The notes under the pieces were generated by a model, which ran no database searches, was not told the origin of the DNA, and was given only the letters and a program-made list of their open reading frames with translations. Position numbers and translations under genes: made by a program. From Acidilobaceae archaeon (GTDB taxonomy: Archaea > Thermoproteota > Thermoprotei_A > Sulfolobales > Acidilobaceae), in assembly GCA_026995555.1 (NCBI GenBank), contig JALWOJ010000212.1, positions 1-36,001 of the forward strand: a stretch of DNA of 36,001 nt. The letters are read 5' to 3'. This document shows positions 24,860 to 34,411 of this stretch, piece by piece (positions within the stretch are counted from its first letter, which is position 1; the number at the start of each line of letters is the position of its first letter).

Positions 24860-27400
24860 TTAGAAATACTTTCTGTAGTGAAGACTTTTTATGTGAAGTG
24901 GATGTTCTCCTGCCATCTTATAGATCGCCATTTTTGTTGCGTCTTCAACGAAGAACCAAATGATACAATAGAGCCAGATGAACCCAGCCATCCAAGCTGG
25001 TATAGGCGCTACTATCCCGAGACCATAGATTGCGACCAAAGTTGCGGCGAGCTTTGTTAAAATAGCTGTTATGAGTAACCACTTTCCAGGCCTTATTGAA
25101 TAGAAGGCCTTTTTGGTCCTAGTAACGAATATCGTTAAATGGCCTGCGACTGCAAGCTTGAGGAATATAAATGTTTGAATCATGGCCAACTGTTTTATTG
25201 GACTGAGATGGAAGTAGTGTAAGGCTATCCACAGCAGGAGGAAAGTCTCTATAACACCTACTGTTCCAAGAGCGCTTGACAGGGACAGAATTAACGGCAT
25301 GTTCCACCTTTCAGGTTTCTCACTTATCCTCACGTTATCATACGCTATTGTCAATATTGGCAGATCGTTGAGCAGAGCTAATAATATTAACCCTACAGCC
25401 GTTATGGGGTAGAAGTTGTATGCTATTATTGTTAACGTTATGAAGAAAAGAACTCGTATTGTCTCCGTTATTCTATATACCACATAACTATACATTCTCC
25501 TGAATATCTTTCTAGCCTCTAAGAGAGCATCTTTAATGGCCGAAATTCCTGGAGTGAGCATCACTATATCAGCAGCAGCCCTCGCTGCGTCCGTCGCATT
25601 AGAAACTGCTATGCCTACGTCGGCCTTCTTAAGTGCTGGAGCATCATTAACGCCATCCCCTGTCATCGCCACGGTATGTCCATGCTTCTGTAGAGCGTCA
25701 ACAATCATGTACTTGTGCTCCGGAAATACCTGGGCAAATCCGTCTGCCTCCTCTATGATCCTCTCTGCATCCGAGGAGCTGAGGTTCTTTATTTCATCAA
25801 TTGTATGAATTCTGCTGCCTATTCCTAGCTTCCTCGCTATCTGCTCAGCTATTGCCTTATGATCGCCTGTTATCATTTTAACACGAATGCCCATCTTCTT
25901 AAGGAAACTTATAGTCTCAGCAGCGTCCTCCCTTGGAGGGTCGTAGAGGGCTATTATTCCGACATATTCCCACTTACTCAAGTCTTCATCAACGGTCCTC
26001 CCAACCCCTAACGTACGATAGCCCTTTGTGGCATAAGATTCAACTATGTCCATAACCTTCTCTTTGAGTTTCTCATCGGCACCAACAAGGTTTAAAATTA
26101 TCTGAGGGGCTCCCTTTGCAACCTTGAACTTCTTGCCATTACTGTCAAGAACTAAGGCTTCAGTCCTCTTTGTTACCGGATCAAATGGAGTAAACTTCAT
26201 TATCTTAAACAATTTAAGCTTACTCTTAACCTTATACTTTTCCAGCGATCCAAGTATCGCAAGATCTATGGGGTCCTTATCCTCCTCTCTAGAAGCCAAA
26301 GCAGCATAGAGGATCACGTCGGATGCCGTTAAGTCAGGAGCCACAGGAGCGACATCCGCCACAGTAAGTTTGTTCTTAGTCAAAGTTCCCGTCTTATCTG
26401 CACAAAGAGTGTCGACTGCAGCCATTTCCTCGATAGCAGTAAGTTTTCTTACGATAGCCTGCTTTTTAGCCAGATCATAGGCTCCTATAGCCATTGTTAT
26501 AGATAGCACAGCGGGCATTGCAGCCGGTATTGCTGCAACCATCAATACGAGAGAGAATCTGATGAGTTCGAGGGCCTCCATACCCCTATGTAACTCTATA
26601 ATGACCATTATTGAGGTCAAAAATATTGTTAAAAGGATCAGGAAGTCCCCTATTCTTACTATTAACTTTTGGTATTTGCTTACGGTCTTCGCCCTTTCAA
26701 CGAGTTGTACAGTCTTTCCAAAATACGTATGTAGCCCAGTTGCAACTACAACACCTGTCATTTCACCTCTCTTAATCAGACTGCCAGAATAGGCTATGTC
26801 ACCCACGTGCTTCTCTACAGGCAAAGACTCGCCAGTTAATACCGATTCGTCAACAAGTAGGTAATCCCCCTCTATGAGCTTCACGTCAGCAGGAACGATA
26901 TCGCCTAATCTAAGTCTAACTATATCTCCAGGCACTAACTCTTTGGCAAGCACAATCTTCCACTTTCCGTCTCTAAGGACACGAGCTTTTTGGCTTAGTT
27001 TCTGTTTGAGAAACTGTATTATGTTCTCTGCCTTATTTTCTTGCCAGAATCCTATAACGCCATTTATGAGAAGTAGGGAAATTATTATTGAGAAGTCCGT
27101 CCAGTGATGTATTACAGCTGAAAGTATTGCAGCGACCTCTATCATCCATGGTATTGGTCCCCAGAAGTAGCTCAGAAATCTTATCAGAGGGTGTACCTTC
27201 TTCTCAGGAATTTCGTTAGGCCCATATAGCTTAAGCCTCCTTCTAGCTTCTGTCTCCGAAAGTCCCTTCTCAAGGTCAGTACCAAGTTTTCTTAGAACCT
27301 CTTGGGGAGGGAGCTTCTTTGCCTCATCAACAGATAGAGTTATTTGATCAGCCTTTTCAACCTCCTTCAATGTAATTACCAAAAATTGATAGTTTTTCAT
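24860..27400 (-). CDS. P-type (P3A-like, plasma-membrane proton-efflux) ATPase
   Basis: LTGESLPVEKHVGD, CADKTGTLTKNKLTVADV, MTGDGVNDAPALKKADVGIAVSNATDAARAAADIVML. Confidence 0.92.
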   Translation of the reverse strand: MKNYQFLVITLKEVEKADQITLSVDEAKKLPPQEVLRKLGTDLEKGLSETEARRRLKLYGPNEIPEKKVHPLIRFLSYFWGPIPWMIEVAAILSAVIHHWTDFSIIISLLLINGVIGFWQENKAENIIQFLKQKLSQKARVLRDGKWKIVLAKELVPGDIVRLRLGDIVPADVKLIEGDYLLVDESVLTGESLPVEKHVGDIAYSGSLIKRGEMTGVVVATGLHTYFGKTVQLVERAKTVSKYQKLIVRIGDFLILLTIFLTSIMVIIELHRGMEALELIRFSLVLMVAAIPAAMPAVLSITMAIGAYDLAKKQAIVRKLTAIEEMAAVDTLCADKTGTLTKNKLTVADVAPVAPDLTASDVILYAALASREEDKDPIDLAILGSLEKYKVKSKLKLFKIMKFTPFDPVTKRTEALVLDSNGKKFKVAKGAPQIILNLVGADEKLKEKVMDIVESYATKGYRTLGVGRTVDEDLSKWEYVGIIALYDPPREDAAETISFLKKMGIRVKMITGDHKAIAEQIARKLGIGSRIHTIDEIKNLSSSDAERIIEEADGFAQVFPEHKYMIVDALQKHGHTVAMTGDGVNDAPALKKADVGIAVSNATDAARAAADIVMLTPGISAIKDALLEARKIFRRMYSYVVYRITETIRVLFFITLTIIAYNFYPITAVGLILLALLNDLPILTIAYDNVRISEKPERWNMPLILSLSSALGTVGVIETFLLLWIALHYFHLSPIKQLAMIQTFIFLKLAVAGHLTIFVTRTKKAFYSIRPGKWLLITAILTKLAATLVAIYGLGIVAPIPAWMAGFIWLYCIIWFFVEDATKMAIYKMAGEHPLHIKSLHYRKYF

Positions 27401-27535
27401 TAAAGTTTATACATTTTAATTATTATTTAGAAATAATATAAATTATATTTTAGAGATTTTTAACGAGCAAGATAATATTTTTATCTAGGAGAGCCAGCTG
27501 AGAAATAAGTAATAAAAAGGTTAAAAATAAGGCGT

Positions 27536-28795
27536 TTAGAGCCAGCCCCTTACCTTCATTGCCTTATAGATCCTCTCGAGGCTTAGCACTAGAGCAGCGT
27601 CTCTCATTGTCACTTCAGGCTTCTCGCTCTTCATGTCCTGGTACTTCTTGTTGACCTTGTGGAAGTTGTTCTTCATGATGTTCTCGAGCTTCTGCCTGGT
27701 CTCCTCCTCGCCCCAGTAGTACCACTGTATGTTCTCCACCCACTCTAGGTAGCTCATTATGACTCCTCCAGCGTTGGCGAGGAAGTCTGGAACGACTATT
27801 GCTCCCTTCTTGTAGAGCTTCTCCTCGGCCTCAGGGGTTGTTGGACCGTTGGCTCCCTCTACAATTATCTTGGCCTTTATCTTGTCAACGTTTTCTAGTG
27901 TTATCTGGTTCTCCATTGCATCAGGACCTAGTATGTCTGCATCAACGTAGAGGGCCGCCTTGGGATCGTTAATCTTTTCTCCCTTCGGGTAGTTTATGAC
28001 CTTCTTTGTCTCATTCTTGACCTTCATTGCAAGCTCTACATCAATTCCGTTGGGGTCATACACGGTACCACTCGTGTCGCTTATTGCAACTATCTTAGCC
28101 CCCATCTTGGAGAGCCAATAGGCGTGCCACTGACCGGTGTTTCCGAAGCCCTGAATGGCTACTCTCTTGCCCTCAATACCTCCTAGGTACACCTCAGCAG
28201 CCTCCCTTGCTGCAACGGCAGCTCCAAATCCAGTAGCGTACTCTCTTACAGGGTTGCCCCACAGCTCAACGGGCTTTGCAGTAAAGGTTCCAGGCACGTT
28301 TCTTCCAGCAAGCTTGCTAAGCTCATCAACCATCCAAGCCATTATCTGTGGGTTTGTGTTAACGTCAGGGGCGGGTATGTCCTTAAACTCTCCAATCAGA
28401 GGAGCGATTGCCCTAGCATAGCCTCTTGAGAGCTGCTCGAGCTCCCTCATCGAGAGCTCCTTGGGGTTAACCCTTACAGCTCCCTTACCTCCGCCGTAGG
28501 GTATTCCTCCAAGGCTGTTCTTTAGGGTCATTAGGGTTGCAAGGGCTATGTCGTCCTCAAGGGTAACCTCGGGGTGGAACCTTATTCCTCCCTTGTAGGG
28601 ACCTAAAGCGCTGTTGTGCTGAACTCTGTAGCCCTCAAACACAACAAGCTTCCCATTGTCCATCCTGACGGGTATCTTAACTATTAGTATCCTCTCAGGC
28701 TTGCTTAGCATGGTGTAGAGCTCTTCAGGAAATCCGCCGACTTCAACTCCACGCTTCAGGGTCTTAAGGACGTTCTCAAGGAACTCAGATGCCAT
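27536..28795 (-). CDS. gdhA: Glutamate dehydrogenase (Glu/Leu/Phe/Val family)
   Basis: [70 protein letters not shown] opens at 28852 but [16 protein letters not shown] at 28795 is the more likely start. Confidence 0.95.
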   Translation of the reverse strand: MASEFLENVLKTLKRGVEVGGFPEELYTMLSKPERILIVKIPVRMDNGKLVVFEGYRVQHNSALGPYKGGIRFHPEVTLEDDIALATLMTLKNSLGGIPYGGGKGAVRVNPKELSMRELEQLSRGYARAIAPLIGEFKDIPAPDVNTNPQIMAWMVDELSKLAGRNVPGTFTAKPVELWGNPVREYATGFGAAVAAREAAEVYLGGIEGKRVAIQGFGNTGQWHAYWLSKMGAKIVAISDTSGTVYDPNGIDVELAMKVKNETKKVINYPKGEKINDPKAALYVDADILGPDAMENQITLENVDKIKAKIIVEGANGPTTPEAEEKLYKKGAIVVPDFLANAGGVIMSYLEWVENIQWYYWGEEETRQKLENIMKNNFHKVNKKYQDMKSEKPEVTMRDAALVLSLERIYKAMKVRGWL

Positions 28796-29088
28796 CTCAC
28801 ATCGCCAATTATTTAATATATGCATAGAAGTATTTAAGCGTTTAATGTTCACTTAACACTTAAACTGTGAATGTAAAAGGCACTAGTCTTCATAATAAAC
28901 CTTCAAGGAAAAACTTATTGTAAAAATTTTATATTAATTCTAATGAGCTTTTTGTGGGTATCCTAATCTTTAAAATGGAAGGTTTTCTTAGAGGTTATCG
29001 ATTAAAGTTCACAGAAAGCCGGTCATTTCTAGCGCTAATATACCTTTCTCTGCACGATGTGCATAATGTTAAATAGTAATGCATTTCT

Positions 29089-30645
29089 TTGGAACCTAGG
29101 TGTTCAGAATTGAAAGTTCCTAGGGAGAAGCTTATAGCATATACAACAAGCTCTGGAGCATGTGCGGAAGAACCTCTTCCTTCGGCTATAGGTCTCAAAA
29201 TTCTTCTAGAGGGCGGAAACGCCGCCGACGCCGCCATAGCCATGAGCTTCTCTCTTGCTGTAACCATTCCTCATTTAGGAGGGGTTGGAGGAGATCTCTT
29301 TTTATTAGTTAAAAATCCTAATGGGAAGTTAACCGTGATAAATGGTTCTGGCTATGCTCCCAGAGGCCTTTCAGAGGCGTTCCTAAGATCTCAGGGTCTC
29401 TCTAAAGTTCCAGAGACAGGCCCTCTTTCCCCTGTAGTACCTGGCATGGTTGACGGACTTAGATTGCTCCATAAGAGATTCGGTAGCACTGAGTGGAAGA
29501 GGCTTGTGGAGCCTGCCGTGGAGTTGGCAAGGAGAGGCTTTCCTTCGCCACCAGCACTTGCCAAGGCTATAAGAGGCTCTGAGAACCTCCTTATGAGAGA
29601 TTATGGTTCGAAAATAACATACTTAGGAAAGGGATTTGAAAGTGAGGGATCACTTGTTAAATTTCCAGGACTTGCAAGACTTTTGGAGATCCTTTCTGAA
29701 GACCCAAGAGCGTTTTATGAGGGAGAAGTTGCTGAAAGAATAGTGAATTATGTTAACTCATTAGGTGGAGTTATGGATCTGAGGGACTTTAAGGAATATA
29801 GGGCTACAGTTGATGATCCGCTTCTAGGAACCTACAAAGGTTGGAAGGTTGCAGAACTACCTCCGAACTCCCAAGGTTTAACAACCCTTGCTCTTCTCAA
29901 GATTTTAGAGAACGAGAAGGTTCCCGAAGATCCTTTAGAAAGGGCAGTCTCCTTGATAAGAGCTTCAAAGATAGCATATAAGATTAGGGATGAACACCTA
30001 GGCGATCCCAGGTTCTTGAAGTTTAGGCCTGAAGAACTGATCTCCCAAGAGTTTATAGACAGTTTAGTGCATGAAGAGGGTGAGGTCGTAGAAGAAAGTA
30101 TAGATGGTGACACTACATTCTTTGTTGTAGCAGATAAGCAGGGAATGGTCGTTGCTGGGATTCAAAGCCTCTTCTACGCCTTCGGTTCAGGGATAACCGA
30201 ACCGATCTTTCAGGTCACATTAAACAGCAGGGCCCAAGCCTTCAGTCTCATTAAGGAAAGACCTAACTACTTAGAGCCTCTAAAGAGGCCTCTTCACACA
30301 CTTTCCATAGCCATGATTAAAAATGATGATAGAGAAATATTTCTGGGACTTTCTGGAGGAAACCTCAGACCTCAGTTTCACTTCCTCCTGATATCTAATA
30401 TAGTTGACTACAACATGGACATAGGAGATGCGATCTCTGAAGTGAGATATGGCTGGGTGCCAGGGTCTAATAGTGTTATAACGGACACTATTGCCGTAAA
30501 TGAGTTAAAGAGCATTGTTGGTAAGAAATTGAAAGTTGTACAAGGAAGAACGGGAGTTGCGTCAGCACTCGAGATAAAAGGTGAGAAAGTTAAGATCTTC
30601 GCTTCGGATCCTAGAGGTGACGGTTATCCTTACGTCTTGGCTTAA
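29089..30645 (+). CDS. ggt: Gamma-glutamyltransferase family protein
   Basis: GLKILLEGGNAADAAIAMSFSLAVTIPHLGGVGGDLFLLV; nucleophile region DGDTTFFVVADKQGMVVAGIQSLFYAFGSGI; TTG start, no signal peptide. Confidence 0.9.
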   Translation: MEPRCSELKVPREKLIAYTTSSGACAEEPLPSAIGLKILLEGGNAADAAIAMSFSLAVTIPHLGGVGGDLFLLVKNPNGKLTVINGSGYAPRGLSEAFLRSQGLSKVPETGPLSPVVPGMVDGLRLLHKRFGSTEWKRLVEPAVELARRGFPSPPALAKAIRGSENLLMRDYGSKITYLGKGFESEGSLVKFPGLARLLEILSEDPRAFYEGEVAERIVNYVNSLGGVMDLRDFKEYRATVDDPLLGTYKGWKVAELPPNSQGLTTLALLKILENEKVPEDPLERAVSLIRASKIAYKIRDEHLGDPRFLKFRPEELISQEFIDSLVHEEGEVVEESIDGDTTFFVVADKQGMVVAGIQSLFYAFGSGITEPIFQVTLNSRAQAFSLIKERPNYLEPLKRPLHTLSIAMIKNDDREIFLGLSGGNLRPQFHFLLISNIVDYNMDIGDAISEVRYGWVPGSNSVITDTIAVNELKSIVGKKLKVVQGRTGVASALEIKGEKVKIFASDPRGDGYPYVLA

Positions 30646-31115
30646 GCATTGCTGGGCTTTTGTAAAAGTATCGCCACACCACAATATTTTATGTTCCCAC
30701 CTAGAACTTCACCCAGCTCTGGATGTGGTATCCTGAAGCCGTGAGGACAGTATTTTGGGTGGCCTAAGGCTTGACAGAGAACTTTGGCAGCACTATCACT
30801 AAAGCCTGAGGCCATAAGCCTCGCAGCCCTACAAGCCTCTCCTAAAGGAACTCCAGCCCTGACGAGAAGTATCTCAAGAAGAGCCTCCTTCCACACAACT
30901 TTTGTTAAGACTCTGAGGCCCTTCTCACTGAGACCAACGCCTCTCCTCGGTTCATAAACTACCAGGCCTTTCTTGGCCATCTTTTGAACCCTCTCCGTTG
31001 CCGTTGAGGGACTTACTTTCAGTACTCTGGCTATTGAGGTTATTTTAACCCTAATCGAGGGGTCTCCCTTAGCCAAGACGTAGATTGCCCTCAAAAAATC
31101 TATATCATCTACCAT
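30642..31115 (-). CDS. DtxR-family metal-dependent regulator at the end of the metal ABC operon
   Basis: IRVKITSIARVLKVSPSTATERVQKMAKKGLVVYEPRRGVGLSEKG; LGHPKYCPHGFRIP; 11-nt overlap with the permease gene. Confidence 0.85.
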   Translation of the reverse strand: MVDDIDFLRAIYVLAKGDPSIRVKITSIARVLKVSPSTATERVQKMAKKGLVVYEPRRGVGLSEKGLRVLTKVVWKEALLEILLVRAGVPLGEACRAARLMASGFSDSAAKVLCQALGHPKYCPHGFRIPHPELGEVLGGNIKYCGVAILLQKPSNA

Positions 31116-31932
31116 GGGTAAAGTACCTCACTAACCATACCAAGGATGTTAAACCTCCAAGTATTATGCCCACTCCAGCCGCTGGAGGGAGACCTGAAAG
31201 CCATGAAACCCATATTCCTACCTCCATTGTGGCAAGGGTTCCAGTTACACTAAGTAGCGCGATTTTTGATAAGTTTTCCGATGAACGTGTTGCACTAACC
31301 CCAGGGGCAACTAAGACTATGTGTGCTAGGAAGACCCCAACTGTGTATGTTAATGCAAGGCTTGCAAGTCCTACCAATGAATAAAACAGAGTTTTGTATA
31401 TGTGGAGTCTAACTCCGGAAACTTTACTCCATTCAGGATCAAAATTAACGTAAACAATCTCCCTCCAGAACAAATAGAAGATTAACACTACGATGGAGGA
31501 GATCCCAATAAGTATCTTAAGATCTGAAGGAGTTAAGAGAAGCAAACTTCCTATTAAAAGTCCTATTATGTTACTTGCCCCTGTAGGATCTACCTTTATG
31601 TAAACATAACTGGCAACAGCCACAGTCAAGGCAGCAGTAAATGCAACTATTCCGACAGCAGTATCGCTCGGCAGACCTCTTCTGTCAAGCTCACTGACTA
31701 AAAACACAAAGAGAAGCACAACGAGAGCAGCTACAGCAAGTGGGGGAACCTTGAGTCCAAGTGCAAAAGCCAAACTCCCTACAACTCCAGCCGCTATTAT
31801 CGCATGAACCATCTCTATCGCAAAGAACGTGTTCCTAGTCAATATAATGAACGGGCTTAAGGTTCCTGAAGTTAAAGATGCGAACGCTCCCCCTGTTAAG
31901 GCGATCAAAAGAATCTCTGTAGCAAAGTTCAA
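31105..31932 (-). CDS. Metal (Zn/Mn) ABC transporter permease, ABC-3 family
   Basis: Multi-TM; FFAIEMVHAIIAAGVVGSLAFALGL, SLALTYTVGVFLAHIVLVAPGVSATRSSENLSKIALLS; 4-nt overlap with the ATPase gene. Confidence 0.88.
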   Translation of the reverse strand: MNFATEILLIALTGGAFASLTSGTLSPFIILTRNTFFAIEMVHAIIAAGVVGSLAFALGLKVPPLAVAALVVLLFVFLVSELDRRGLPSDTAVGIVAFTAALTVAVASYVYIKVDPTGASNIIGLLIGSLLLLTPSDLKILIGISSIVVLIFYLFWREIVYVNFDPEWSKVSGVRLHIYKTLFYSLVGLASLALTYTVGVFLAHIVLVAPGVSATRSSENLSKIALLSVTGTLATMEVGIWVSWLSGLPPAAGVGIILGGLTSLVWLVRYFTHGR

Positions 31933-32723
31933 ACTCCTTTCACCTCAATTTTAGCAAGGGCTTCAGCCAGACCTGCAAAGGCACCAAAGGTATTTCTAAT
32001 GGCCTCCCTGTTTCTCAAGATCTCCCTTATCTTCCCGACCGCATGAATTCTTTTGAAAACCAAAAGACTTGTCGCTCTGGAAGCTATGGGTTCTTGAAGG
32101 AATGGAGTTATATCATGGGTAGTTAATATTATGCTTATTCTGTTTTTCTCGTGAAGGTTCCAAAGCAAGGACACTATGCTATGCTTCTTGGCAGGATCCA
32201 ACATGCTTAAAGGTTCATCGAGCACAAGTAACTTTGGACTAGAGGCTAAGGCCCTTGCAATCAGGGTTAGCTGTCTCTCTCCACCACTCATGTCACTAAA
32301 AAGTTTGTCTGAAAGGCCTTCTGCCCCTATCATAGATAAATACTTAATTGCCACTGCCTTCATTTTCTTACCTAAAACTCTCGGTGGCTTTGATGCAAAA
32401 AAGAGGGGCTCTGCGACGATCTCCCATGCTCTAAGAGGTATGTCCGTGTTTATCCTAGATATCTGAGGAACTACCGAGACTATTTTAGAAAGCTTCTTAA
32501 GATCTTTAGGTCTGTAAGGATCCAGCCCGAAGACCTTTATTTTACCGCTTGAAGGCTTATGGAGACCTACTATGGACTTAAGTAATGTCGTCTTCCCGGC
32601 CCCATTAGGCCCCAAGACTACAACGAAGAAAGGTCTTTCCACGTTAAAATTTGCCTGAGATATTGCCGTTACGGATCCATACTTAAGCGTCACGTTTTCT
32701 AACCACAGACCTTCCTTGCCCAA
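31929..32723 (-). CDS. Metal ABC transporter ATP-binding protein
   Basis: Walker A LGPNGAGKTTLL, signature MSGGERQLTLIARALA, Walker B LLVLDEPLSMLD. Confidence 0.93.
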   Translation of the reverse strand: MGKEGLWLENVTLKYGSVTAISQANFNVERPFFVVVLGPNGAGKTTLLKSIVGLHKPSSGKIKVFGLDPYRPKDLKKLSKIVSVVPQISRINTDIPLRAWEIVAEPLFFASKPPRVLGKKMKAVAIKYLSMIGAEGLSDKLFSDMSGGERQLTLIARALASSPKLLVLDEPLSMLDPAKKHSIVSLLWNLHEKNRISIILTTHDITPFLQEPIASRATSLLVFKRIHAVGKIREILRNREAIRNTFGAFAGLAEALAKIEVKGV

Positions 32724-33709
32724 GCTACCATCACCCCTACCCCTAAAGCTATTCCAACGACAAGGCTCAGGACAACGTCACCATAACTTAGAGAACCTGA
32801 ACCTGCTTGACCAGTCATTTGTGGACTTCCTTTATTAACGACATTAAGTACGGTCCACACACCAGCAATTATTGAGGAAAGAGGATCCCAGCCTGGAGCC
32901 CCTAGAGGAACTATTGCAACTTTTCCGCCACTTTTCTCAAACTTTTCAACTAATCCAAGTGCGGCCTTTGACAGCTTGATATCTATGGAAGAAACTATGA
33001 GTACGTCTATTGAGGATTTTGAAGCAAAGAGTTCTTTTACCTTGTTAGGAGTCGGTGTACTCGATGGGTTGGGGGTTAGGAGAAGAACCACGTCAGCACC
33101 GCATCCCCTTGCAAAGTACATGTCAGGAGGACTGTAGACAGCCACTCTAAGACCTGAGAGCGAGTTGGAGTACTTTAAAGCCTCTTGAGCTATCTCCTCA
33201 GCCCTTATTTTGTAATAGTTTGCATGAGCTGGGTCCTTTTCTGCCAGTGCATTAGCAAGTGCCAGTGCTACTGCTGCTAAGCCTTTAGGATCCCACCAAA
33301 AGCCGTGAGGGCTAGGCTTTCCACTGACTTCTATTAGCTTAAGACCATAGAGTTTATACGTATTCACATCAAGATAAATTCCTTTGATCTTTCCCTGGGA
33401 GTAATACCTTTCTAATATTTCTTCAAGCCTAGTATGATGAAGACCTGAGGCTAAGATTATATCCGCGTTAATAATTGTCTTTAAGTCTTGAGGTGAGGGC
33501 TCATAGGTTTCTGGATTAGCCCCCTGAGGCACTGCTGATATAGCTTTGACATAGTTCCCGCCGACAAGCTCTGCTATATAGTTTAACATGGGTAATGTTG
33601 AGACAACAACTGGTTTTGTGCTCTGAGCATTAACGATGGTCATGTTTATATTCATTATTGCTAACAGCAATGCTATTGTTATAGCGTAAACGACTTTCCT
33701 CTTTGGCAA
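32699..33709 (-). CDS. Metal ABC transporter substrate-binding protein (ZnuA-like) with C-terminal TM anchor
   Basis: VVSTLPMLNYIAELVGGNYVKAISAVPQGANPETYEPSPQDLKTIINADIILASGLHHTRLEE; SPHGFWWDPKGL; C-terminal VVLSLVVGIALGVGVMVAWARK. Confidence 0.92.
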   Translation of the reverse strand: MPKRKVVYAITIALLLAIMNINMTIVNAQSTKPVVVSTLPMLNYIAELVGGNYVKAISAVPQGANPETYEPSPQDLKTIINADIILASGLHHTRLEEILERYYSQGKIKGIYLDVNTYKLYGLKLIEVSGKPSPHGFWWDPKGLAAVALALANALAEKDPAHANYYKIRAEEIAQEALKYSNSLSGLRVAVYSPPDMYFARGCGADVVLLLTPNPSSTPTPNKVKELFASKSSIDVLIVSSIDIKLSKAALGLVEKFEKSGGKVAIVPLGAPGWDPLSSIIAGVWTVLNVVNKGSPQMTGQAGSGSLSYGDVVLSLVVGIALGVGVMVAWARKVCG

Positions 33710-33947
33710 TCTCTTCTCGCCTAGAAAAGTACCTTCTGAATAGCGTTTAAATTCATATCTCCGAAATTTTATTATAAAGAAGAAATATTCGAAATTACAT
33801 TATAGTTTTAAAATAGATGATGCCTTGGACTTGATCTTCAGCTAGAGGACCTCCTTGAAAGAATCTTATATCGTTTTAGAATATTGAACCGAGGACCAGA
33901 AAAGCTGAGGCTTGAAATCCAAAGACAAGGAAAGAGATCAACTAAGG

Positions 33948-34217
33948 CTACCTTCTACGACCGCTAAGCTTTCTCGCCTCTCTTTCAGTCTCTCTTAATA
34001 TCAATATGTCTCCTATCCTAACGGGGCCCATAACGTTTCTTGTTATTATTCTTCCCTTGTCTCTACCTTCCAGAATTCTCACTCTAACCTGAGTGACCTC
34101 CCCTGAAACTCCTGTTCTGCCTATTATCTGTATTACCTCCGCTGGATACCCTATTTCTTCTATTATGTTGAATCCTTCAGCACTCCCCTGAGCTTTAGCC
34201 CTTGCCTCCTTCGACAA
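33948..34217 (-). CDS. rps28e: 30S ribosomal protein S28e
   Basis: [64 protein letters not shown] at 34217 is preceded by GGAGGGGG (SD), better than the longer ORF start at 34268. Confidence 0.92.
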   Translation of the reverse strand: MSKEARAKAQGSAEGFNIIEEIGYPAEVIQIIGRTGVSGEVTQVRVRILEGRDKGRIITRNVMGPVRIGDILILRETEREARKLSGRRR

Positions 34218-34321
34218 CTCTAACCCCCTCCATCCCAAGTTCTTACTACCTTTTATAACCTTTCTCAAACTATGAACGACTTGGGATGAAGAGGCGCTTT
34301 AGAAGAGAACGATGATCGGAG

Positions 34322-34364
34322 TACCCTCGGCATGACCGCCATTTTCTGAAGAGGGTAAGGTCAT
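34322..34364. other. Interleaved inverted repeats (pseudoknot-capable) upstream of aIF2-gamma
   Basis: TACCCTC 34322-34328 / GAGGGTA 34351-34357 and ATGACC 34332-34337 / GGTCAT 34359-34364, both perfect and interleaved. Confidence 0.5.
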
Positions 34365-34411
34365 AAGTCTTTTATTCATTTATTGTTTCACACTTCATTG
34401 GTGGCAGAGAT

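Noticed and set aside
25536-25808. Plus-strand ORFs within the P-type ATPase gene
   Set aside because: Antisense shadow of the conserved TGDGVNDAPALKKADVG region; compositionally biased.
28995-29267. 90-aa minus-strand ORF in the gdhA/ggt spacer
   Set aside because: Mostly antisense to the conserved ggt N-terminus; no promoter or SD support.
34283-34350. Standard box C/D sRNA upstream of aIF2-gamma
   Set aside because: GGATGA/CGATGA and CTGA motifs are present, but guide lengths and the D'/C' spacing do not fit; reported instead as an interleaved-repeat element.
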